Below are positions 13,501 through 28,500 of a stretch of 64,000 nt of DNA, one piece after another; position 1 is the first letter of the stretch; every line of letters starts with the position of its first letter. The stretch is from Wuchereria bancrofti (Eukaryota > Nematoda > Chromadorea > Rhabditida > Onchocercidae): NCBI GenBank assembly GCA_005281725.1, contig SSBO01000003.1, positions 8,413,733 through 8,477,732 on the forward strand. The letters run 5' to 3'. The notes under the pieces were generated by a model. It searched no databases and was not told the origin of the DNA. It saw nothing but the letters and a program-made list of their open reading frames with translations. The translations under genes and the position numbers were made by a program.

Positions 13501-16500
13501 AAAGTCTGATAAATCATTTCTGATATAATTTCCGGATGAAAATAAAACAAACTTGGTCCGGCACCAACATTATATCGATAGATTACATGACCATTTTTTA
13601 ATCCAACACTCAAATAATTAATTATTTCATCTGAATTATTCTCATTTCGTCGTTCAGTATAAAACAGCAAACCTGAAATGAAAAAATGTACAGCTTCTTA
13701 AAAAAAGAAAGTTAAAAAATTTTGAATTTTATTTAATACCAAATAATATTTTCATGGTTATCACATATTATTTAAATTTATAGTTTGAATAAATTTATAG
13801 TGTAAATATTTTCCATTTTTTCAGAAATAAATCTATAAATTTCGAATTATTCCAATTTTAGCATTTTGTTCATTAATGGTAAATCTGAAATAACAAAATA
13901 TATGACTTCTAGAAAAGATCAGAAAAAAGAAATTATCAAATTTTATTGCTAATAAACAATATTTTTAGAATTAACACACATAATGCTGAAAGGAATGATA
14001 ATAATAATCGTAATAATAATATTAACAATCGTAATAATAATTCATATTATGATTGTAAAAACAAGGTGTGTACAAAAAATGATATCAGTTATGATAAAAT
14101 CAAATTATCACACCGAATTAACAACTTACCATTAGGTGATTTAGGCTTGAATGAAATTTTCACATTAATATCACTCCATTGTTCATCTGTCAATGGTTTC
14201 AATTCCATATAATCGTCTCCACCAAATAATGGCACAAAATCTGTCCAATAAAATTTTACTCTTAGAATTAGAATAAAATAATAATTCACTCAAAAAAAAA
14301 ATTTTTTTTCTAAATTATTTTAATTCACAAATGAATTTTTTTTTTTGCAAATTAAAAAAGTTGAAAAAATGTTATTGTTTATTAATTTTCCTTTGTTTAT
14401 TTATTTTTTATTATTGTTTATTTATTATTATTGTTCGTTTTTTTTTTTTGCTTTGAGATACATTTATAATTGTGTAATTAGTAATAAAAATTAAAAGAAA
14501 AAAGAAATATTCCTTTTCTTTTTTTTTTTTCAAAATTCAAAGAATACAACATAATATGAATATAAGGAAATACCGGAGACTTTTAAGTGAACATGTGTAA
14601 CAGTTGCTAAACCGGAATCAGTTCGTATGATACATCGATAAATTCCTTCATCCGTTCGTTTCGTATCTTTCAGGTGTAGAATACCTTGACGAATTGAATA
14701 AGCATATGGTAATTCACCGTTAACTTTTTCCCACTTCACTTCACCGTACACACCAGGTGCACCAGTTGCAGGACATCGTAATTCAATCTACAGGTAAGTC
14801 ATTTTTTTTTTTAAATTGTATATTTTAAGGATTTGACATCTAATAATTGTAGTGGATAATTTGTTATTAAAAAGAAAGAAGGATATTGTAATATTTAATT
14901 AAATAATAATTAATAATAATATTGATGACGATAATAGTAGTATTTATATTAATATTAACGACAATAACAATAATAATAGCATTAATAATAACAATATTGA
15001 TAATAATAATGGTAATAGCAATAATATATCAATTAATCTATTGATTTAATTCATCAATTTCAGAAAATTACAAATAACTCAGAAATTGAATGAAAGAAAT
15101 TTTTTTCATTCCTATAATTTAGTATAATTATGCGAAATATATTTAAAATTTGATTATATTAGTTCATAGAAATTATATTATTTAAATTCACAGATAGCAT
15201 CAAATTTTAGAAATATATTTTAATACATTTAATTCATTTTAAATCAAATTTCAGCCCGACTCATGATTGTTTATTAAATTTTCAACCCAATATTATGATA
15301 ATTTCAGTATATAATTATACTAATATATTTTCAAATCATTGTATACTATCATTACAGCAATTAATTAATTAGTCAATTAAAAATAATTCATAGAAAAATT
15401 GTTCGCTATACATAATACGTAACAAACAAATTTCACATATTAAATTTTCATATTTTGTTTAATTTTATAGAATGATATATTTATCAGTGCAAAATATGAT
15501 CGACTCATTGTACATTAGTCATTGATTATTGATAAGTGATAAATCAGTAAACTGACCTCTTCGCCAATAGCTGCAGTAATAACCGGAGCACTCTCTTTAA
15601 TTCGTTGCATACTTTTGCTTGGTATCTCATCTAAATTTATATATCTTATTTAATATTTTAAGAAATAATTGAAAAAGAAAAAAAAAATTTTTTTGTTCCA
15701 AATTCATGGCAAATATTTTTAGACAAAATGAAAACTAAATTTTAATGTAATTTTCGTTTAATTATGAAAAATTAATAAAAAAAGAATTCTTTCCCCTATC
15801 GTATATTTATTTTTGATGGTTTTTTTTTTCAGAAATCTATTACTTATGTAATCTATAATTAAAAAAAATTGAAATTTTTAAATTAATTTTCTTTATATTG
15901 CCAATTTAATAAAGTAAAATTTATTTTTTTCCAACTTTTTTCCTAGCACGAAGTGTTAATAGGCGATATTTATGTAATCATAAATCACACATATTTGATA
16001 TACAGGAGGATATCGCGTTATAGCGAACGACAATTAATTATTTAATTAATTAATTATGTGATTGTTATTATTAACGTCCATTATTATTTATTATTCCAAG
16101 GAATTAAATTAATATGTCCTCAAATTGCTAATTAAATTTTCTCTCTATATGCTAGCTAAAAAGTTAATAAAACACTAATCAAAAGCTTCAAAAAATATGC
16201 TAGATTTTAATTATCAACTAGGTATTTTTGTTTAAATTTGATTAATTTGAAATGTTGTTTGTTAATTTTGTGATACAAATGACATTTTTGGCTAAAATTC
16301 AATTAATATAATAATTAACTGTGATATTAAAAAGGATTTTTTTCTTTCATCAATTTTATTTTTATTTAACGATTAACAGTAAATATTTTCCTTTTTTCTC
16401 TATTTTTTGTATATATGTGGTGATATCATTTATCAGATGATTTGTGATTAATTTTTGTTTTTCATTTTTCTTTTTCAATGATCAGAAAAAAAAATAGCAT

Positions 16501-19500
16501 TTATCTTTTCTGTGAATGGCAATATTCAACATGCCTTCAACAATTTTATAAAATACCAATAATTCAGTAAATACTATCCCCAAATTTTAATATTGTAATA
16601 GTTTTAATATCGCATTTTTTAATATTGTATTTTTTTTTTCATTTTTTTTAATACATAAATATGTTTTAATTCAGTTGAAAGTAAATGTGTAATGTGTGGG
16701 TGTGTGCGAGTGGGTGTGTATGTGTGGGCGTTTATGTGTAGGTGTATACGTGGGCGTTGTGCGTAGGTGAACTTATATATTTTAATAATATTTCACTTTC
16801 CTGAAACGAATCATGCATAAAGCTTATAAATATTTGCAAAAATATCGACGAATATGTTCGCAACGATGACAACAATTACAGTAGAAATAGCAGTAAAATA
16901 ATAGCAATAGTTGTAATTTGTAGTTGTAATAGTAATTATTGTTGCAGTAGTAATTGTAGTAGCAGTAGTTGTAGTAGTAGTGATAGTAGCAAAAACAAAA
17001 ACAATAACAATTTGACATCATCACCGCCACCGTAACCTTCACCACCACTAACCATTATCATCAACACCATTCACCATTATTGCCGACAATAAGCAGCAAC
17101 AACAATAAACAACAGAAACAAAAATAACACGAACAATAACAGTAACAACGATAGCAACAACAACAACAGTTACAGTAACAGTTGCCAAATAGTAACGATA
17201 AATTTTATTAATATTAATTATTTTTTTTTTTTATGCAATAAGTAAAAGGAAAAGAAAATTTGCCAATTGACATAAATAAAGAATAAGGAAAATTGAAAAA
17301 AGTAATTTAAAAGAAATGGAAAAAAAATTGAAAAGAAGAAAGAAAGAAAAGCATAAGAAAAAAGGAAAAAAAAACGAAGGAGAAATTTGATAAAAGACAA
17401 ATACTTAATTATTTTATCATGATAAGATGATATTATGATGATAATGATAATAATAATAATAATGAATGAATTACAATGATAAAAAGAGGATACTAAAAGA
17501 GAGAGAAAAAAGATAGAATCAATTACCAATTAATTTATATGCATATCATCAATAATTATGATTTATTTTTTTATCATATATAACCAAAAAAACAATAAAG
17601 GTGAAAAATACAAAGAGGAAGAATGAAAGAGAGAGGAAGGAAGAGGACAGAGAGAGAGGGAAAGAGATAAACAATAAAAAACAGTGAGAAAATCAAAAAA
17701 AAAGAACTGAAATTTAAATAAGGCATTTTAAATCTAAATGAAAAAAGAATTGAAATTTAAATAAGGCAGTTTAATATTGTATGCGTAGGTGGTGGTAATA
17801 TTTGTGAAAGATTTTAATGTAAATGAAAGATTTAAATTAATCCAAATAATTTGCTGCTCGATTATAAAACAACAATAGGAAATATAAATAATTTTTTTTT
17901 TTCATTAAAATATTTCCAAGTAAATTAATTTTATTCAAATACAAATAACTAAATTATTGCGAAAATTTAAAAGAAAAATTTCAACCGAAAAAATGATGCA
18001 TTTATCTAGTTTTGGATGGAAAGACAAAATGAACATCGACTTTTAATTTCTTTTAATTTTGTTTCGACTTTTAATTCTCTACTAAGAAAGAAGAAATAAA
18101 ATGAAAAGAATGAAATTTGGACAAAATAAAAATAGTTCAAAAAATATTTCATTGACTTTAGCATTATTTGATTTCATTTTAAATGCTAACAATTTTAATC
18201 TCAACAATTCATCTGTTTAAAGTTGAAATTTTAATCAGTCAAATTTAACACGAGCAGCTATTATTTGAATAATTGGTAAACAAGAAATAAAAAAATATAT
18301 GAAAAGGCAGAAACTAAATTTTGGAACTTAAACTAAGTTAAATTAAACTAAAATGCATAATAAATTCAAAGAAGTATGGCGGTGATTGAATACTTGGATA
18401 ATAAGATGAAAAAAGAAAAAACAGAAAAAGGGAAAAAAGAAATGATAAAAAATAATTGATAATAAATGGCAGTGTAGAAATGAATTGAGAAATAGCAAAA
18501 AAAAAAAAGCATAAGCGATATAAAAGAAATTTTACTAATTATATAAAATAAGAAATGAATAATTTAAATACCCAATTCATTAAATAATTAATTTGCTCAA
18601 GCATATTGACAAAAAAAAAACAAAAAAAAAAAAGAATTGTGAAGAAACAAAAAAAAAAGGCCTAAAAAAATTAGGCACAGTCACCGAAGTAATAATGATT
18701 TAAGGCTTCTTTCAATGCTCAAAATATATATATTACAAACTAAGAGAGAGAAATATTAGAAATAAGACAGATGGAAAGAGGAAGAGAGAGAAAGAGAGAG
18801 AGAGAGAGGATGAAAGAAAAAGAGAAGAAAGAAAACAATTTCTAATATTTTATTAATACTTCGCTTTTAATTTAGAATTTGCATAACTAAGTAGTGTATA
18901 AATGAAATGAAAAAGGAGCATTTTTTCTTTTTTTTGATTTAAATGAATGAAGAAAAAAATTCAAAAAATTAATGTATTCAAAAATTTAATGATACATTTT
19001 AATTTAAAATTTTAATTATTTATTCATTTCATTCTTTTCTTTTTTTTTTTGCTAAAACAATAAGAAGCTTTTTTGTTCCTTTTTTTTTTTTTTTTTGGCA
19101 AGACAATAAAGGCAGTGCCAAAGGAATAACAATTGCAGCAGTATTATTAGTGTAATTAGCTCTAGTGATAGCGATAGGTGATAGCAACAATAATAGTTAT
19201 AATTATCATAATGATAAGTATGAGTGATAGTGGTAGTATTGTAGTAAAATTTATGTAAATAAAAATAAGTTTAGTAATATCTTTTTTTTTTGCTTTCTTT
19301 CCCAAAAAAAAAAAAAAAAAAGTTATATTCGAGTAAAATTTTTTTAAAATTTGAAATACTTGTAAATATATTTTTAAAATCTTGATAAAAGTTTTTTTTT
19401 TTTTTTTTATTCCTTCTCTTTCACTTTAACTAGACGTAAACCAAGTGCCAAAAATGGAAGAACTATGCTTCATTTTCTTATCATTATTCCCAGCCTGCTT

Positions 19501-22500
19501 ATGGGCACGTTTTTCTTTTTTACGTGAAATACGCTTTCGCTTGCGTTTTGCTATTCCAACATTGAGCACATTTCGTGTTTCCAATGGACCAGCTTTTGTT
19601 TTTGCATGACATTTATAGATACCACCGTTATCTTCACGTACGTTTACAAACAATAAACGATTACCCATAACCTAAAAATTATTTTATTTCATTTTTTTTT
19701 AATAAATTTTATTCTTAAATTTGAAATAAATTTTTGATCTTATTAATTTTTGATCAAATTTTGACTTTTTCATAATTTTTTAAATTTTATATTTAATAAG
19801 CAACTTATTGTTATAACTCTTCTTTCTATTTCTCTTTTGTTATTATTTTTTTTTACACAAAATGAATTTTTTGTTATCAATTAAAAGATTTTTGATATCA
19901 ATATTATCAATAGCAAAAAAAGTGAATCATTATTTCTATCACACAATGAATTATACAACAATTAAATTAAAATCTAATGCTTATAATCTCATATATCTTT
20001 ATTAAACAATCTTATCAAATAGTTTATTCGCTTGATGCATAGCAATACTAAGTGATAAGAATGATCTTAACATCCACTCTTTTTCATCTATGCATAAATT
20101 TATAATAAATAAGCAAAATAAATTTTGAACATTAAAATTTTAACAAAAAAAAGTATATAATATGAAATTATAGACAAGAATTATATCATTGTATTAAATT
20201 ATATTTCGGAATTAAAAAATTTTCAAACTTAAAACATCAACAATTTTTAAAAATTCATAGCGATGAAAATTAAAAAAAATTAAAATTAAAAATTGATAAA
20301 TTAGTTTGAAAAAGAAAAAGCCTAAAAACCTGTGTATTATCCGGTAATTCATCTTCACCCTCTTTTGTCCATGTTATTTCAGCATCCGGATCACCGGTTA
20401 CTTTACAATCAAACCATGCTCGATCACCCAATGATATAGTTTCAGATGATGGTTCCAACAATACTTGTATTATTGTATCCGGAACTAAAAAATTTACAAA
20501 AAAAAAAAAATTTGAAAAATTAATTAATTTGTACTATCCATATGCCAATAATTTTTTTTTTTAAATTAAATTATCTAAAAATTTTTAATGAAACTAACCA
20601 TATATTTCTGCTTTGACATAACCTTCAATTTGTTTACCATGTATATCAACTTTACAAACATACATTCCTACAGCATCATCATCAAATTCATCAATTCTAA
20701 ATTTCGAAAATTGAAATTGAGCGAGAAAAATTGAGACAAAAAATATCAACAAATATTCAAAAGAAAAAAAATAGAAAAGAAAGAAAGAAAAAAGAAACTT
20801 CGAAAATTGCTAAAACTACATTTAGTCATATGTAAATTTGTTAATTTTAAACTAATAAAACTATAAAAATATAAAATATTTAAAAATGAGAAAAGAAAAA
20901 ATAAGCTTACATCAATTTATTACCAGTCATTTTTGCGCCAACCGGTAATTCACCATCTTCTTTTTCCCATGTAACAGTTGCGCCAGGTATGGCATAAACA
21001 GGACATTCAATTGTTGCAGATGATTTTTCATCAAATTTAACAACTCGTGCATCTAAAATTGTTCTTAATTATATGTTTATAAATTATGTTTGGGGCAAAA
21101 GAAAAAGAAAAAAAAACAAAAACAAAAAACAAAAAACAGAAACAAAAAGCAAAGACAAATGAATGATAACAATTTTCAATTAATTAATAGTTCTTCAATT
21201 ATTAAAAATAAGAATTCTATATGAAAAAAGAAAAGACAAATGTGAAAAGATTTGGAGAATATTTGTTGATTTCAAAAAATTTTAAGAAGATTTCATCGAT
21301 TACCACTATTTACCTTTAACCTTTCATTCAATTAAGTAAATTATATATTGTAAAGCTATAAAAATTAATAATATTTGCTACTGATTTTCCACAATAAAAT
21401 AATAAAAAATAAAAATTCAAAAATAAAAACATTCTTTTTTTACTTAATTACTTTTAATAATTATCTTAATTGATTAATTAATTAATTTCGTCTTAAAAAA
21501 TAGATTAAATGATTTCAATAGCTATAGCAATTAATTCATTACTATATAAATGCATAAACACACACACTCATATATAATTCGATAACTTCTCAATAAAATC
21601 AGTGATAAAAGAAGTGATTGATTATATATAACTGATATTTCTGATAGCACAATAATAATAACAATAATATAAATTCAGATTAATTTCATTTAGTCTATTG
21701 TAATTACTAATAAATACTAATTAGTAATGTTGTTTTGAATAATAAATTAAATGTTTACTGTGCTATTATTAATATGCTAACTAATTAACATATCAGTAAT
21801 AGCATTTAATCATGATAAATTATCAAGAATGAAGAAAAAAAAAAGATATATCAGACTAGATGGATCAGTAAATCCAATTGTCACAGCTGTATATGCTTGT
21901 CCAATTAATTCGCCATCGTCATCCTCCACTTCGCATCGATAAACACCGTAATCATTCCATGGATCAGCTTTTTTTATCTCCAATGTACTATCTTCTGAGT
22001 AATGACGAATGATATTACCGCCACGCAGTAATGCCCATTCATAATTAACACCACTATTATCACCGCCTAAATCTAAATTTTCGCATTTCCATTCATTCAA
22101 ATATCCATTTCAAATATTTATTTCTGTTTTTTTTTCTTTTTTTTCATAAATTGTTTCATAATTTTAGGATATTTGAAAGTATTTTTCTTTTTTCTAATCC
22201 TATTCTAGCAGTATTTCAGATGTGCAAATTAGTAATATTAGATAGTGCTATAGATGAAACATAAACAAAAAACAACGATAACGATGACGTTAACAATAAT
22301 GATAATAATGGTGATAAATTGATAGCAACAATAATCACGAAATCGGTATGATAAGGAAAATCACTATTAATCACATGAAGCATTAATTTCAAACAAACAA
22401 AAAAATTCGGATTGAAAATAATATCCGAAATGATACTAATTAATTCAAGCAAAAATTCTATTTCACAGTAACAATAATAACAAAGTAGTATTAACAAAAA

Positions 22501-25500
22501 AAAAAAAAAAAAATTCTCGGTTAGATTAACACATTAACTTAATGTTATTTTTTAATACGAAATGCAAAATAAAAAATAAATAAATATTGAGATAATGAAA
22601 TGAAATGAAAAGAAAAATAAAACGAAAGAACAACTAAATTAATATAAAAATCATAATCAAAAAAAAAAAATACAAAAAAAATTTTCTTTTCAGAAATAAA
22701 AAAATTAATTCTAAAATAAATGATAATAAATTAATGATAAGTAATATCAAAATTTCTGTCTTAAAATAAATAACATTAAGATATTAATAATAAATGAATC
22801 TGATTAGAAATGTTAACATTATTAATAAATGAATATGATTAGTTAAACATAAAAAAAGAAAAATAATTAAAAAAAAAAAAGGAAATGACCGGTGTATGTG
22901 TTACGGACAAGAAGATAAATCGGTTTACTGCGAATACTTTCACCAGTTGTACTCTCGAAATGTACCCAATAAATGCCTTGTGTATTGAAATTAGCATCAT
23001 TCAAGTGCAATGATTTATTATTACTTAAAATAATTGGTGCTTCATTTAAATTATCTTTGCCAACCGAACGATACCAAGTTAGAAGATATGGAATGGTTGT
23101 TTCTGCAAAATATTATAAGCAAAACAAACAGATTAGATTAGTTAACAAATAATTAAAGCAATTGTTCAATCAATTAATTAATAATAGTTAAAAATAATAA
23201 CAATAATAGTAACAGTTAACAAATAATTAAATTAGTGGATTAAATTAGCTAATAATAGTTTAAAATAATTATTAATAATAATAAATATATTTAATTCATT
23301 GATATATTTGGTAAAATAATATATAAAATGAAAGCAAATTTTATTTATGAAAATAAACTTTACTGTTTTCTTTTCTCTGTTTAAAATTTATCAAGCAAGA
23401 TAAAATTTTCGGAAAATTAACGAGCAATTATTAATTTCGTCTAATTAATAATAAGTAATAGAAGAATAATAGTAGTAATAATAACAAAAATAATTAGTAA
23501 TATCAGCAATAAACTAATAATAATATGTTTGATAAGATAAAATATAAAAGTAATTTATTTTCACTTTTTTTTTGCTTGAAATTTATTACATTATAAAATA
23601 TGATAAAATTAATGAGAAATTATTAATTACATTAAGTTTACTTTTGCAAAATGAATGTTACTAACAGCATATTATCAGTAAAGAAAAATGATATTTATGC
23701 AATTAATAAAATTAGAAAATATTTGATTGAAATAGTTTAAAAAAGATTATTTAAACTATCTAATATGATAATTTCGTTTATGAATGTTACTAAATTATCA
23801 GTAAAGAAAAATGATATTTATGCAATTAATAAAATTAGAAAATATTTGATTGAAATAGTTTAAAAAAGATTATTTAAACTATCTAATATGATAATTTCGT
23901 TTATGAATGTTACTAAATTATCAGTAAAGAAAAATGATATTTATGCAATTAATAAAATTAGAAAATATTTGATTGAAATAGTTTGAAAAAGATTATTTAA
24001 ACTATCTAATATGATAATTTCGTTTATTTATGAAGTTTAGTCATCCATAAATCATGCATAAATGATATTTATTATATGTGTTAACTTCTCAACTGAACTA
24101 GAAATTAGTCTTTTTTCTAGTAATAAAATTTTTTAATTATATTTTTTTAAAATTACAAAATCATCGATATTTTAACCATTCTAATATCATTCTTAACTTG
24201 TTATTTAATTCCAGTATATTAGTATTAATTAGTAAGAAACCAACAAATAACATTCAGTTATAAGTTCGTTCATTAAACAAATTAGTGTTAATTTGTTAAA
24301 TAATTTTTGCACAAATAAAATACTAATAAAATAGGAAATAATTAAAGTAAAATGTTTTTCTCTTCAGAATTTTTCTTTCTATTTATTAAGTTAAAAAATT
24401 CCATTTCTTCCAAATTCTTTTTCACTTTCTTTTTTTTTAAATTGAAAAATTTTGACAAAAATACGAATATATTAAAAAGGGAAATTTATGAAATTTAAAA
24501 CAAAATTATGAAAAAAAAAGGGAAACCTGCCTTCAACTGTACATGTAAGTTTAATCGATTCACCCTGATCAATTACCCGAACAACGGGCGAATCAATTTC
24601 TACCCGTGCTGCATCTAATGGTGCTAAATTGGTAGCATGTATTGTAACACGATTACTTCCTACCAATTCATTATGACGATATCCGCGACATTCATATTCA
24701 CCACTATCAGATTTCTGTAATAAACAAAATAAAATAATAAATAAACAAAACAAAAAAAGATTGGAATATGAAATAACAGAAAAATAAATAAATCAAGAAT
24801 TCTATAATAACTAAAAGAAGAGAAAGGGCTGGAATGAAATAATAAATAAAAAAGATTAGAATTTAGTAATAAATAAACAAAAGAAAAGAGAATTAGAATA
24901 AAATTTTTTAAATTTCAACTGCATCAAAATTTTCAATACAATAATTTAAAAGAACTTACAGTTATTACTGTTAATGATAATATTTCATAAATAGTTGATG
25001 AATATTAATAATAATTACATATTGCAACAAATTTTAATGATACAATTTAGACTGTTTATTAATTATGATATTCCTCTTAACTAATTAAATATTTGATAAA
25101 CTAATTAAATATCAATAAACTAATTAAATATCTATTAATTAAATATCTGATAAATGATAAATTATATATTTTGTTTTTGAAAAATTTTTAGCCAAGACGA
25201 ATAAAATAATATAATTTGATAACTAATAGTAAGAAGTAAATTTTCAAACGCTAAAACACAATCGATAAATTAATCTTATTATTATTTGTCAAATATTTCG
25301 TTTCAAAAAATTTTCAGCTAATTTATTGGATTAAATTAAATTTATTAAATTTCTGCTATTTTAAAACTGATAAAATATATAACAAACAATTAATTAGCAA
25401 TAAATAAATTAGTACTTTTTGCCAAAAAAAGGAGAGTTGTAAATACATATTAACCTATCCTTTTGTTCACAAGAAAGCAAAAAAAAAAATACAAAAAAGT

Positions 25501-28500
25501 AATTTTTGAATTTATTAAATCTTTTTTGATATATTCTTAAATATTTATATTTTTTATCAAAAAAAAAATGAATAATTTATCTTCTTTTTTTTCTTCTTTT
25601 TATTTTTNNNNNNNNNNNNGAGAGTTGTAAATACATATTAACCTATCCTTTTGTTCACAAGAAAGCAAAAAAAAAAATACAAAAAAGTAATTTTTGAATT
25701 TATTAAATCTTTTTTGATATATTCTTAAATATTTATATTTTTTATCAAAAAAAAAATGAATAATTTATCTTCTTTTTTTTCTTCTTTTTATTTTTCCTTA
25801 CCTTAAATTTCGGCAAATGCAAAATTCCAAGTTCGGTTTCTTTTGCATCATCCGGCAATGCACCATCAACTTTGATCCATTGGATACGATCAACAATTTC
25901 GCTACCTGTTGCGGTACAGATCAAATCAGCTGATCTGCCAGGTTCAAACCATTGCGTTGAACCACCGAGAATTGCAACTGTTGCTACTTTTGATGGTTCC
26001 ACAACTATATTTTCAATTGATAATTTAATTGCAAATAAAAAAAAATTAAAAAAAAAAACGAAACCAAGAAAAAATAATAAATTGGAATAAAAACTGTCGG
26101 CAAATAGGCGGAAAGTACTAATACAGCAATTAAAGAAAAAGATGTATATAGTGTAGGCGTTCTCAGCGGTATAAGCAGAGCAATTTCTTATTATGAATAT
26201 TACATCGGGTCGACGGGGTGGGGGACGGTGGTGTTAGGGCATGCTTAGGTCGCGTTAGACGAAAACGGTTAGGAGGACGAGTAATAGGGATTCGCTCTTA
26301 GGACACCAATAGGACGACGCGTTCATAGGACATTTTAACTGATAGACGGATAATCTTTCGTTACTAACGGCAACAAACAAGAAATGGTTTAATTACCCAA
26401 GTTTGAGGTGCGGAAAAACAATCGACGACAACAAAGGGAGTCACCGTCCCAGGTCCGGAGCCAAGTTTGAGGCTTGGGAAGGAAGACGAATTCAACGGTA
26501 GTAAGGGGTTTAATTACCCAAGTTTGAGTATTAAACGACGTGAATTTCGACGAAGAGAAATTGAACGGATGGAGAAATACAACGGCAAGAACAATATTCT
26601 TGCAATAAACGACGACGTACAAGCAACGATCAAACCAACGACAGTTACGACACTCAACGACAATTCAAGGATTAAGAAGAAAAAGGAAGAAGGAAAACAA
26701 CAGCAGTTCGACCAGTTCCAACGCGAGCGACGAGAATAAACGTGGTAAGGATATAAATTAAAGTAGGGAACAATTATATAGACAGATAATCGTCCCTTAA
26801 AAAAAAGGGGAAATTTTTTCCTACAAAAACTCAAAAAAACAAAAAATATCCCATATTGAAGAAATGACTTAAAAAATTATAATGAAGTGCAAAGTAAAAT
26901 AAAATTTTAAGTGTTAAACTAAAATTGAAATTTTTGGTAAGTTTAATTATCGTAACGTTATTAATTGAAATAATTTGAAGAAAAAAATTCGTAATATTTC
27001 TTGAAATGTCTCTATGTACAACTTAGGGTAGATTTTTGAATGTTTTACGTGCGTGATATGTATGTACAAAATGTTATCTCTAATTTTTGCACACGTGATG
27101 CACGTAAATGTTGTTTCTGATATTTTTCCCAAGTGATACATACAAATGTTGTCCCTGATATTTCACGTACGTGGTAGCAAAAATGTTGTTTCTGATAACT
27201 CACGTATGTAATACAAATTTCTTGCGATACTTTCCGCATATGATACACGCAAATGTTATTTATGATATTTTGCGTATACGATAACGCAAATATTTTTTCT
27301 GACATCTCATGTACGTAAAACGTAAATATTATTCCTGTTAATTTAGGTATATATTATACGCAAATGTTATCTCTGATATTTCGTGTATGTGATACACGTA
27401 AACTTGAATATGTGATTTTGATACCATGCTCATATGATACACACAAATGTTTCTGTTATTATACGTACGTGATACACGTAATTATTGCTTATTTTTTATC
27501 CATTCAAAGTATATAATTATATATGGAAGTTGGAAAATAAACTAATACTCAAATATTTCCACTAAATTTCAAATTTGGCAAAATTAAAAAAAAAAAAGTT
27601 TAGCATTACCTTCGATATAAATATCCTTCTTAGCTGAAGCTTGAATATTGCTACCTCTGCATGTATATACACCAGCATTACCAAGTCCAATACTTGGATG
27701 TCGAATGAATTGCTCCGAAATTGTAACCGGTTTGAAATCGTCCGGTAAATCACCTCGTTCTGGTCCCGGATCACTGCAAAATTATCCAGTAAATTTTCAA
27801 AAAAAAAAGTTAATAAAAGAATTTAAAATCAACATCTTACTTTATCCCTTTTCTTCTATATAAATAATATTAACAAGAAAAAAAAAGAAAAGTATTGATC
27901 AAAATTTAAAAGAAAAATAAAAAGATTTTTCTGTTAAATAAATTTATGAAATTTTCTTACTGCAACCATTCAACTTCCGGTTCCGGTTCACCAAATGCTT
28001 CACATTTAACCTCCAATGGTTCACCAACGGTTAGAACAAGTCGTGGACCAGGTGGACTAGTACGTACGGTAAGTGATGGTCCAATATTAACGATTGCATA
28101 ATCGCTTGCTTCACCAACAATATTGGTTGCCGAACAGACATAATGACCGTTCATATCAGCTCGAGCATTTTGGAAATCCAGAAAACCATCACCAATATCA
28201 GTGACACCATCAGGTAATGCTTCCTCATCTGGTCCAGTCCAAGTTATAGTTGGTTTTGGAGAACCGGTTGTAATACAATGGAGTTGATTTTTATCACCTG
28301 GTTGTCCATTCCAGACATGTGGTACCACACGTGCTGTTGGTAGTTCTTCTTCTAGAATAAAAAAAAAGCTAAATTTTCAAATTTTATTTATTTTTTCAAC
28401 CAAGTTAAAAATTATTTCAATAAATTATTAATTATAGTAGGATAAAATTAACAATGAATTAATTATCAAATATTCATTTGAGATAATTCTAACATAAGCA

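Noticed and set aside
13458..13552. Continuation of the LG1 exon past A|GTTTGT ([12 protein letters not shown])
   Set aside because: Breaks the laminin G pattern and ends in a stop; the earlier donor joins in phase to the next LG strand.
16824..17195. Tyr/Cys-rich minus-strand frame
   Set aside because: Product of TAG/CAA trinucleotide repeats in an intron.
22216..22497. Hydrophobic minus-strand frame as a possible missing Ig exon or membrane protein
   Set aside because: No Ig features, no matching phase-1 splice sites, and composition like the neighbouring intron.
27030..27490. CRISPR-like array
   Set aside because: Units are diverged, with no constant spacer and repeat lengths, and the setting is a eukaryotic intron; same for 35.7-36.4 and 51.5-52.1 kb.
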